From the NCBI GenBank assembly GCA_020634575.1, contig JACKBM010000058.1, positions 1-43,367 on the forward strand: DNA of 43,367 bases, written 5' to 3'. Position 1 is the first letter of the stretch. Each line of letters begins with the position of its first letter. Made by a program: the position numbers and the translations under genes. Source of the DNA: Ardenticatenales bacterium. Its GTDB lineage: Bacteria > Chloroflexota > Anaerolineae > Promineifilales > Promineifilaceae. Shown here piece by piece: positions 25,087 to 31,601 of this stretch. A model generated the notes under the pieces. The model had not been told where the DNA came from, did no database searches, and was given only the letters and a program-made list of their open reading frames with translations.

Positions 25087-27051
25087 CTACATGTAGCTGT
25101 TAAACCAGCGGGCAATATGCTCGAGGCGAGCGATACGCCGGTCGGTCCGGCCGGTGCGCGACAGGCCGTGCGGCGACTCCGGGAACAGAACCAGTTCCGT
25201 CGGCACCCCCAGCTTTTTCAAGGCGATGTAAACCTGCTCGCCCTGCTCCTGGTGACAGCGCAAATCCTGTTCGCTGTGAATCACCAATGTCGGCGTCGTC
25301 GCGTTGCCAATGTGGGCGATGGGCGACTGGCGCCAATACCGTTCAATATCCTCAAACGGCGCGATGTCACGGGCAATGTTGTGCTGGATAAACAAGTTGA
25401 TATCAGACACGCCCCACATGCTGATCATGTTACTGACCGAGCGCTGCGTGACAGCCGCTTTGAAGCGGTCAGTATGGCCAATCACCCAATTCGTGATAAA
25501 GCCACCATAGCTACCGCCCGTTATGCCCATCCGCGCCGTATCGACATAGTCACGAGCCGCCATCAGGTCCGCAAAGGCCATCACGTCAGCATAATCGTTG
25601 TTGCCCCAGTCACCATCAATCGCTTTGGCATGGTCTTCACCATAGCCGGCGCCACCACGCGGGTTAGAGAAGCCGACGACGTACCCCTGAGCTGCCAGGT
25701 AATAAAACTCGTGCATGAGGGTATAGCCGTATTGCCCCATCGGGCCGCCATGCACTTCCAGGATGCTCGGGTATTGCTTCTGCGGGTCGAAGCCGGGCGG
25801 ATGCAGTAGCCAGCCCTGCAAATCAGTACCGGCATTGCTCTTGAACCAGACCTCTTCCATCTGACCCAGATCCAACTTGTTCAAAAGACTGCGATTAAGG
25901 CGGCTGCGCTGGCTGGTCCGGCCGGTTTGCCGGTCAAACACATACACCTCAGGCAAATCAGCCATCTCATGATAAACGTAGGCCCCGTAGCGGCCAGCGG
26001 CATCCTGATGGTAGCTGACAACCATGCCTTCTTCGCAGATGAGCTCATTCAGCTCGCCACCCTCGCGGCTAATTTCGGCCAGGCAAACCTTGCCGTGCCA
26101 GGGGTAGGTCACCAACAGGCTCCCGCCATCTGGCGTCCAGATGATCTCCTGAATTCGCCGGTCGATGTCAGCCGTCAGCGACGTCGAGGCGCCGCCGGCT
26201 GCCGGGATGAGCCAGAGCTGCGGTTTGCGCCAGAGTTGCATCCCTTCACTCAGATCAGCGGAAACGTAGGCGATCGTAGCGCCGTCGGGCGACCATTCAG
26301 CCAGCTGGGGGATACCGGCCGGTGTCCCCAACGCCCGCGATTCACCCGAGGCCACATCCAACACAAATAGCTCAGAGGCCTCTGGCGTCAACACCGGCTC
26401 ATCCGTGTCATTGGCCAGGTAAAGCACCTGCTTGCCGTCCGGCGACCAACGTGGGCTGTTCATATCAAATGGTTTTGTCTCACCCAATTGGGTCGCTTTG
26501 CCATTGCGAACATTCACGGTCCAAAGCTGCCATTTGTTCTTCGGCAGGTAGCCCGCCCCGTCAAATTTGAAGCGCATGCTGGTGACATGACGGGCCACGA
26601 CGCCCAACTTCTGCTTCTGCGGATCTGCTTCCCGCTCAGCTTCGTCCGGGTCCGGCTCGCGCCGCTGAATGAGCAGCTGCCCCCCATCCGGCGACCAACT
26701 CATCTCACCAATGCGCCCTTTCAGTTCGGTCAACGGCCGGGCCTCGCCCCCGTTGACCGGGAGCAGGTAGATTTGCGCCTGCTTCTCGTTGGCCCGGTTG
26801 CTGACAAAAGCAATGGTCTGGCCATCCGGCGACCAGCGGGGCTGGCCATCATTCTGGTCACCATAGGTGAACTGGCGCGCTTCGCCGCGGCCACGGGGTA
26901 CCAGCCAGAGGTTGGTGTATTTCTTCTCACTTTTGCGGTCGACACGTTGCACCACAAAGATGATCTGGCTGCCGTCAGGCGAAATCTGGGGGTCGCTGAT
27001 CGTCTGGAACTCATACAGATCCTCAGCAGTTACAGGTCGGCGTTTGGCCAT
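25087..27051 (-). CDS. S9-family prolyl oligopeptidase / acylaminoacyl-peptidase
   Basis: A cytoplasmic serine peptidase of 654 residues. The first about 400 residues form a WD40/TolB-like beta-propeller (repeated WSPDG motifs), which gates access to the active site. The C-terminal alpha/beta-hydrolase domain carries the nucleophile Ser514 in GGSYGG, with the acid residue in HSEQD and the histidine in ESPHGLSR. It probably removes blocked or ordinary N-terminal residues from short peptides. The ATG at 27051 follows AGGAG by nine bases. The frame is open further upstream only because the 24-bp repeat array translates as CHSERSE units; that part is not protein. The gene stands alone. Confidence 0.93.
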   Translation of the reverse strand: MAKRRPVTAEDLYEFQTISDPQISPDGSQIIFVVQRVDRKSEKKYTNLWLVPRGRGEARQFTYGDQNDGQPRWSPDGQTIAFVSNRANEKQAQIYLLPVNGGEARPLTELKGRIGEMSWSPDGGQLLIQRREPDPDEAEREADPQKQKLGVVARHVTSMRFKFDGAGYLPKNKWQLWTVNVRNGKATQLGETKPFDMNSPRWSPDGKQVLYLANDTDEPVLTPEASELFVLDVASGESRALGTPAGIPQLAEWSPDGATIAYVSADLSEGMQLWRKPQLWLIPAAGGASTSLTADIDRRIQEIIWTPDGGSLLVTYPWHGKVCLAEISREGGELNELICEEGMVVSYHQDAAGRYGAYVYHEMADLPEVYVFDRQTGRTSQRSRLNRSLLNKLDLGQMEEVWFKSNAGTDLQGWLLHPPGFDPQKQYPSILEVHGGPMGQYGYTLMHEFYYLAAQGYVVGFSNPRGGAGYGEDHAKAIDGDWGNNDYADVMAFADLMAARDYVDTARMGITGGSYGGFITNWVIGHTDRFKAAVTQRSVSNMISMWGVSDINLFIQHNIARDIAPFEDIERYWRQSPIAHIGNATTPTLVIHSEQDLRCHQEQGEQVYIALKKLGVPTELVLFPESPHGLSRTGRTDRRIARLEHIARWFNSYM

Positions 27052-27069
27052 CGTGGGTTTCTCCTTCTC

Positions 27070-27237
27070 TTCGCTGCGCTCAGAGTGACAGGGTTCACTG
27101 CGCTCAGAGTGACAGGGTTCGCTTCGCACAAAGTAACGGGGTCTGCTTCGCACAAAGTCACAGGGTCTGCTTCACACTAAGCGATAGGGTTCGCTTAGCT
27201 CAAAGTGACAGGGTTTACTTTACTCAGAGGAACCGTG
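27070..27237. repeat. Seven-copy 24-bp tandem repeat array in the S9 leader
   Basis: Seven consecutive 24-bp units start at 27070, 27094, 27118, 27142, 27166, 27190 and 27214, with a consensus close to TTCGCTKCGCWCARAGTGACAGGG (20 to 24 of 24 positions in the first copies). Units one and two differ at one base; later units are more diverged. The minus-strand reading, CACTCTGAGCGCAGCGAA, is the core of a repeat common between genes in many bacteria. The array lies in the 5' leader of the S9 gene. The rest of the gap, to 27344, holds only the small palindrome listed next. Confidence 0.85.
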
Positions 27238-27291
27238 AGGCAGAGAAGGGAGCGGTTTCTGCTCCACCACCGTGCCCAGCTCCCAGGCAAT

Positions 27292-27307
27292 TTAGATAAT
27301 CATCTAA
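27292..27307. promoter_or_regulatory. Small palindrome TTAGAT-N4-ATCTAA
   Basis: A perfect 6-bp inverted repeat with a 4-bp spacer lies about 240 nt upstream of the S9 start, beyond the repeat array. It has the form of a regulator site, but no regulator can be assigned. Confidence 0.3.
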
Positions 27308-27344
27308 GGGAATGATAGCCGCGTTGGCGCAAAAAGGAAAACGG

Positions 27345-27695
27345 TCAGGGGGAGCGGGTCCCGTTGAGGAAATCGGATAGCCGGCCATTGCTGGCGACAG
27401 TCGCCCGGCTGGTTGGGGAAGGGATTGGGGAGAGGGTGGCCGGTGCGTTCGGGGTGCTCTCCAGCAGCGTACCAAAAACGCCGCCATTTGTCGCGGCCGT
27501 GGGCTCAACAAGTTGCCCGCCGGTCACCGGCGTAAGGACCGGCCGGGACGAAGTCACATCCGCCAGCAAGCCTCCCCCACCCCAGATCGCCGCCGCGGCC
27601 CAGCCCAGGACAACAAATAGGAAGAGCAACAACATACCTGGTTGAAGCAACAATCGGCGGATGCGCTCGGGTTCTTTAGGTTCTGGAATAGACAT
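27345..27695 (-). CDS. Small single-span protein with Pro/Thr/Ser-rich outer tail
   Basis: 116 residues: a basic cytoplasmic start, one membrane helix (about residues 20-40, MLLLFLFVVLGWAAAAIWGG) and a low-complexity tail rich in Pro, Thr and Ser. I do not recognise the family. It is the last minus-strand gene downstream of the two ECF sigma clusters, separated from the preceding gene by about 200 nt. A weak ribosome-binding site precedes the ATG. It may belong to that envelope-stress group, by position only. Confidence 0.55.
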   Translation of the reverse strand: MSIPEPKEPERIRRLLLQPGMLLLFLFVVLGWAAAAIWGGGGLLADVTSSRPVLTPVTGGQLVEPTAATNGGVFGTLLESTPNAPATLSPIPSPTSRATVASNGRLSDFLNGTRSP

Positions 27696-27893
27696 TGGTT
27701 TTTCTGCTCATGATTTTGAGCCTATGTTAAACGAGTGACACTCCTGCTGCCAAGCAGAATATCGTGAGCCGCCTCGTTCTTTGGTACTATGGCATCATAG
27801 GCTACTTCGGGGGCCCCTAACGGCAGTTTCCCTCCCCCTCTTCCGTGATGAACCGGCCGGTTCATGCCGTTTTTCCTCTGTTATGGCCTCGCC

Positions 27894-28874
27894 CTACGGG
27901 GCTTGTTTTTGCATCTCCAGAATCAGTTCCCCGGTGTCATTATGCAGGGCAACTGAATCGTCCCCTGTCCATAGCCAACCAACCACCCCCAGCAACTGCA
28001 ATTGCAAATCCTGTAACTGTGCCACCTGCTCAGCTGAACAGCCTGCTGGCGTCATGTGATTGAACGGGCCAAAACTCACATTACTACCCTCAACAGCATA
28101 CGCCCCCTGCAGCGCCCCACACGGCGTCGCCATGTTGAGCTGCCCGGCCTCATCCAATATAAGTAGCCAATCTGCAGGCAGGCTCACGAGCTGCCACTGA
28201 CCGGTTAGCGCATTCGGCTCAGCGGCTATCCCGGCTACCTGCCCACCACCACCGCTGGCCGCGGGCGGCGGCGTGGCCAGGGGCGGCGGCGTCGCCGTGG
28301 CTTGCGTCTGTGGAACGGCTGCCTCGGGCTGGTTGATAGCGGCCCCGCTCACCTGCGGCTCCGCAGTGGCCGTGGCCAGCGGCGTGGCTGTGGGCGGCGG
28401 CGTGGCTTGTTCGACAAAGGTGATAGCCGGCTCGGGCAATGTGGCCGTAGGCAGGGGCGTCGGCAAGGCAGCTACAACGACTTCAGTGGCGGCTTCCGTG
28501 GCTTCCACGACAGCCAGTTCTGGATCCGGCCGGTTATTAGTCCAAACAATAACCGCAAACAAGGCCACCAGGGCCAGGCCAGCACCAGCCACCACAACCT
28601 GCCGTCCACCGCCAAAAAACCAGTGCCACCAGCTGGGGGCAACCGCCGGGTAGATCTCGTCCACCGCCGCCAGCATCAACTGCTTACCCTGAGATTGGCG
28701 CGCCGGCGCCGCTAACGGTGCCCGGTTAACCTGATAAGCCTGCCCTAGCGGCAAAAGCTCACGCAGTTCAGCCGCTTCGTCCGGGTAGTCTGCCAGGATC
28801 TGGCCCAGCGGTTCACCAGCAGCCAACCGCTCCAGACATTGGTCAAGGATATCGGCAAATTCAGTTGGCTTCAT
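27894..28874 (-). CDS. Putative membrane anti-sigma partner with outer META/HslJ-like domain
   Basis: 326 residues. Residues 1-60 form a cytoplasmic leader (FADILDQCLERLAAGEPLGQ, then ILADYPDEAAELRELLPL) of the kind found beside ECF sigma factors in Chloroflexota and Planctomycetes. One membrane helix follows (about 90-112), then a Pro/Thr/Ala linker, then a C-terminal META-type domain (LTGQWQLVSL at the start, a PCGALQGAYAV strand, LWTGDDSVALH near the end). The gene overlaps the sigma gene's 3' end. Its ATG at 28874 follows AAGGAG by seven bases; a second ATG at 28880 is too close to that site. Overlap and order suggest translational coupling and an anti-sigma role. The sensing function of the META part is inference. 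Confidence 0.65.
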   Translation of the reverse strand: MKPTEFADILDQCLERLAAGEPLGQILADYPDEAAELRELLPLGQAYQVNRAPLAAPARQSQGKQLMLAAVDEIYPAVAPSWWHWFFGGGRQVVVAGAGLALVALFAVIVWTNNRPDPELAVVEATEAATEVVVAALPTPLPTATLPEPAITFVEQATPPPTATPLATATAEPQVSGAAINQPEAAVPQTQATATPPPLATPPPAASGGGGQVAGIAAEPNALTGQWQLVSLPADWLLILDEAGQLNMATPCGALQGAYAVEGSNVSFGPFNHMTPAGCSAEQVAQLQDLQLQLLGVVGWLWTGDDSVALHNDTGELILEMQKQAP

Positions 28875-29415
28875 AGCCATACTCCTTGACCAGCACCCGG
28901 CGCAGACCATCCAGGGCCCGATGTTGCAATGATTTAATCGCCCCTTCGCTCTTGTCGAGCCGCTCGCCTATTTCGCGATTGGAGTAGCCCTCTACAAATT
29001 TCAGCAAAATCACCTGCTGCTGTTCATCCGTCAGCGTCAAAAATGCTTCCTGTAGCTGAAGGCTGGAAATAGCCAGGTCGATCAGCTGCGGCAAGTTATC
29101 CGGCACGATCAGATGGGCCTCGCCTTCCGGCTCATCCACAATGCGTTTGGTGCGCCGGTAATGGTCGATGATCAGATTGCGCGCCACCCGGTAGAGCCAG
29201 CCCAATAGCGCCTTTTCGTGCGATTTTAACTTCCTGATGTCGCGCACCAGGCGCACAAAAACCTCCGCGGTGATATCCTGGGCCAACGGTTCATCCATGA
29301 CGCGGTAATAGACGAAATTGAAGACCGACATATAGTGCTTGTCATACAGGCTGACAAAAGCCTGCCGGTCCCCGCGCTGAGCCCGCTGGACCAGGTCCAC
29401 GTCCGCATCGGACAT
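28861..29415 (-). CDS. ECF RNA polymerase sigma factor (second copy)
   Basis: 184 residues with the two essential ECF regions. Region 2 contains FVYYRVMDEPLAQDITAEVF, with the helix that opens the -10 box, and DITAEVFVRL. Region 4 is a helix-turn-helix (LKFVEGYSNREIGERLDKSEG) that reads the -35 box. There is no region 1.1 or 3. The ATG at 29415 follows GGAGAG. Its 3' end overlaps the next gene, the META-domain membrane protein. No copy of the TGAAACTTTC promoter motif of the neighbouring ECF system was found upstream, so it probably uses a different promoter class. Confidence 0.92.
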   Translation of the reverse strand: MSDADVDLVQRAQRGDRQAFVSLYDKHYMSVFNFVYYRVMDEPLAQDITAEVFVRLVRDIRKLKSHEKALLGWLYRVARNLIIDHYRRTKRIVDEPEGEAHLIVPDNLPQLIDLAISSLQLQEAFLTLTDEQQQVILLKFVEGYSNREIGERLDKSEGAIKSLQHRALDGLRRVLVKEYGYEAN

Positions 29416-29597
29416 GTTATCTCTCCGCTTGCACTGCTAATCAGACGTAATAGAGCGTTAAACGATACGGGGAATTGTAACAGTAGAGACGCGCCGCGGC
29501 GCGCCTACGGACAGGCGTTGCCTGATTTGGCCCCGGCATGGCAAGGCAGAGGGCAAAACCAGGCTACCGCACCTGAGAAAAACAGGTTTCGCGGGGA

Positions 29598-30014
29598 TCA
29601 GGCGGGCAGATAAGCGGGTCTATCCTCCCAGAGGGAAATGAACAGGGCGCCCATCAGAGCGATGGCACCGGACAAGCCCATCGCTGCCAGCACCAGCAGC
29701 AGGAAATTGTTTTCAATCAGGGGCCGCCAACTGGCCAGATCAAACGTGGGCAATGACAGAGAGACGGCGGGGCCAGAAATAAAGCCCAGCAGCCAGAGCG
29801 CCACCAAAGTGACAGACAACATGCTCAGGGCAATCAGCAATGATAAGGAAATGTCCAGGAAACCAAGACGGAATCTTTCCGGCGGCGTCACCGCCTGGGG
29901 TGCCCGGGCCGGCAACTGGGCCAGCAGCCTGTCATTAAACCCTTCCGGCAGTTGTGCCATGGGGTAACTATTCAGGGCTTCAGTTAAGAGCAAATCCAGT
30001 TCTTTCTCGTCCAT
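29598..30014 (-). CDS. Small two-span membrane protein, likely anti-sigma factor of the upstream ECF sigma
   Basis: 138 residues: a soluble N-terminus of about 50 residues (MDEKELDLLLTEAL, then LPEGFNDRLLAQLP, typical of anti-sigma leaders), then two membrane helices (about 52-77 and 100-128), and a short tail. No zinc-binding anti-sigma motif (HX3CX2C) is present. It follows the first ECF sigma gene by 65 nt on the same strand. An ECF-type promoter motif lies between them and overlaps the sigma stop, so the partner could also be made from its own start. The anti-sigma role is inferred from order and leader sequence. Confidence 0.65.
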   Translation of the reverse strand: MDEKELDLLLTEALNSYPMAQLPEGFNDRLLAQLPARAPQAVTPPERFRLGFLDISLSLLIALSMLSVTLVALWLLGFISGPAVSLSLPTFDLASWRPLIENNFLLLVLAAMGLSGAIALMGALFISLWEDRPAYLPA

Positions 30015-30053
30015 TCACCTTGTCCTGCGCCCAGCCGGCGTCTTTGCATAGAG

Positions 30054-30082
30054 TTTGACCGGCCGGTCGCCAAAAAGTTTCA
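30054..30082 (-). promoter_or_regulatory. Third ECF-type promoter motif, overlapping the sigma stop codon
   Basis: On the minus strand, TGAAACTTTT (whose first three bases are the sigma gene's TGA stop), exactly 12 nt and GGTCAAA repeat the geometry of the two promoters upstream of the sigma gene. It would drive the small membrane partner separately. The downstream box falls within a copy of the abundant ACCGGCCGGT word, so part of the match may be chance. Confidence 0.45.
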
Positions 30083-30646
30083 AGCCAGATCCTCTTCACC
30101 AGCCAACAACGGTGTTAGCGCCTCTTTCAACTGCCGCCGCGCCCGGAAAATACCAGTTTTGACGGTCCCCAGCGGCAACCCGGTGCTGTCGGCAATCTCC
30201 TGGTAGCTTAACCCCTGTAGATGGCGCATGGTGATCAACAGTTTATAGCCATCAGGTAAAGCCTCGATCGCCTCATGCAGATAACTTTTCACTTCAGCGC
30301 GAACCAGGCGGGTTTCGACGGAGGGGTTACCGGCCGGTAGCTGCAACCGATCATCAGGATCAGCTGCCTCCAGCTCCTCCTTCAACCGAGGAATTCGGTT
30401 GTAGCACAGGTTAGTGACGATGCGATACAACCAGGTCGTGAAACGGGCATCAGCCCGGAAATTGGGCAACGCCTTCCAGACGCGCACAAACGCTTCCTGG
30501 GCCAGATCCTCAGCCTCCTGGGGATCGCGCAGCAAGCGTAAGGCCAGATTGTAAACAAACTGACTATGTTGGTTGACGAGTTCCTCAAAGGCACCGGTAT
30601 CACCTTGCTGGGCCCGGTGAATCAATGCCCGTTCGTGCGTACTCAC
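30080..30646 (-). CDS. ECF RNA polymerase sigma factor (RpoE-like)
   Basis: 188 residues. Region 2 is textbook (FEELVNQHSQFVYNLALRLL, then EAEDLAQEAFVRVWKALPNF). Region 4 has the helix-turn-helix GLSYQEIADSTGLPLGTVKT. It most resembles the RpoE/SigW branch. The likely partner is the two-span membrane protein just downstream. The gene starts about 25 nt after the minus-strand member of a divergent promoter pair whose two arms share the same ECF-like boxes, so it probably controls its own expression and that of the plus-strand genes at 30856 and 31020. Start ATG at 30646. Confidence 0.94.
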   Translation of the reverse strand: MSTHERALIHRAQQGDTGAFEELVNQHSQFVYNLALRLLRDPQEAEDLAQEAFVRVWKALPNFRADARFTTWLYRIVTNLCYNRIPRLKEELEAADPDDRLQLPAGNPSVETRLVRAEVKSYLHEAIEALPDGYKLLITMRHLQGLSYQEIADSTGLPLGTVKTGIFRARRQLKEALTPLLAGEEDLA

Positions 30647-30669
30647 AATGAGGGCGTTCCTCCGATCAA

Positions 30670-30698
30670 TGAGACCAGAGAAGCTAAAGAAAGTTTCA
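30670..30698 (-). promoter_or_regulatory. ECF-type promoter of the sigma gene
   Basis: On the minus strand, TGAAACTTTC, 12 nt, GGTCTCA. The same boxes and exactly the same spacing occur in the opposite direction at 30721. The -35 part fits the GAAC-type boxes of RpoE-class sigma factors. The leader to the ATG would be about 20 nt. Confidence 0.7.
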
Positions 30699-30720
30699 GA
30701 AAACGAATTTCGGCCGATTT

Positions 30721-30749
30721 TGAAACTTTCTGCAACCAGGCTGGTCTAA
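30721..30749 (+). promoter_or_regulatory. Divergent ECF-type promoter of the small membrane-protein pair
   Basis: TGAAACTTTC, 12 nt, GGTCTAA is the mirror image of the promoter on the other strand. The two -35 boxes form the perfect 11-bp inverted repeat AGAAAGTTTCA/TGAAACTTTCT. It would start a transcript about 100 nt before the first plus-strand gene at 30856. Confidence 0.7.
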
Positions 30750-30855
30750 GCTATTGCATCGGGTGAGACACCAACAACTTTGGTCCGGAGTTTGCGGTGA
30801 CAGTGCCCAGTACGCAACGAGGGCGAAAAAGTCGCCAGCACCGAAGGAGAGACTG

Positions 30856-30993
30856 ATGGAAGGCCTGTTACTCGGCTTATCAATTGCCTGTAGCTCAATA
30901 CTGTTTTTCAGCGTCCCGATTGTTTTCCTCCTGCTTATCCGCCGTATCCGGCGTCAGGAACGAGCGGCGCTGGCCAAACACGGCTACGCATAG
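30856..30993 (+). CDS. Small single-span membrane protein, short paralogue of the next gene
   Basis: 45 residues: one membrane helix (about 6-28, containing SIACSSILFFSVPIVFLLL) followed by a basic cytoplasmic tail (IRRIRRQERAALAKHGYA). AAGGAGA lies just before the ATG. Residues 4-43 align with the first 42 residues of the next gene: both share C-S-x-x-LFFS-x-P, LLIR/VLIR and an ER/ET-x-ALA motif. The pair looks like a duplication in which this copy lost, or never had, the second half. It is the first gene behind the plus-strand ECF-type promoter. Confidence 0.65.
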   Translation: MEGLLLGLSIACSSILFFSVPIVFLLLIRRIRRQERAALAKHGYA

Positions 30994-31019
30994 GTCGCCA
31001 TCAGCTCGCGGAGTAAATT

Positions 31020-31454
31020 ATGGACGATGTCTTAATCACCCTGGCTATTGGATGCAGCGCCACGCTTTTTTTTAGTATTCCCTTTGCCACCCTGGTCTTG
31101 ATTCGCTACTTGCGTTACCGGGAAACGGTGGCGCTGGCGGAACAGGGGCTGTTGCGGCCAGCCAGCCGCTATAACCAGGAAGGCCCCTCCCGCTGGGGTG
31201 TGGCCCTGACGGCCATTGGCGCCGCGCTCACGCTGGGCCTCTGGCCCATTGGCTTTCTGGTGGAAACCCCCCTTGGGCTGGGACCCTGGATGATTCCGGG
31301 CCTGTTGCCGCTTTTCTTCGGCATTGCCCTGCTCAAGATGCGCCGGACAGAAGCACCGCCAACACCACAACCCACTGAACTACCCGATCCTTCCCTGGAC
31401 AGCGACCTGGACTGGCGCATTCCCAGTCACAAGGCCGAGGCCGAGGTCGAGTAA
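31020..31454 (+). CDS. Three-span membrane protein related to the preceding gene (DUF6249-like N-terminus)
   Basis: 144 residues. The first 42 resemble the preceding small protein (IGCSATLFFSIPFATLVLIR, then RYRETVALAEQGLL). Two further helices follow (about 60-80 and 85-108), then an acidic, Pro-rich cytoplasmic tail. The RYRE-x-VALAEQG pattern recalls DUF6249-type proteins, small membrane proteins often found next to ECF sigma factors. GGAG lies seven bases before the ATG. It is probably co-transcribed with the 45-residue gene under ECF control. Its function is unknown. Confidence 0.65.
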   Translation: MDDVLITLAIGCSATLFFSIPFATLVLIRYLRYRETVALAEQGLLRPASRYNQEGPSRWGVALTAIGAALTLGLWPIGFLVETPLGLGPWMIPGLLPLFFGIALLKMRRTEAPPTPQPTELPDPSLDSDLDWRIPSHKAEAEVE

Positions 31455-31515
31455 TTTTGCGGATTAGCCTGCCAACGAGCACAACCCGTTGGCCAGGTTC
31501 TCCTCCCCTCTCCCA

Positions 31516-31560
31516 GAAAAACAGCGACCGGGTAAATGTCCCACCCGGTCGCTGTTTTTC
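31516..31560. terminator. Bidirectional terminator between converging genes
   Basis: A perfect 12-bp stem, CAGCGACCGGGT/ACCCGGTCGCTG, is flanked by five A on the left and five T on the right, so it works on both strands. It closes the small membrane-protein operon and the large cyclase gene. Confidence 0.92.
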
Positions 31561-31601
31561 ATTTCCATTCTAATGCCGATTGATTTCAGACAATCGCACC
31601 C

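Noticed and set aside
27052..27153. N-terminal extension of the S9 peptidase (CHSERSE repeats)
   Set aside because: The extra residues are a translation of the 24-bp DNA repeat array. A good ribosome-binding site lies just before the ATG at 27051.
27070..27237. CRISPR array
   Set aside because: The units are directly adjacent with no spacers and they drift in sequence. There are no cas genes nearby.
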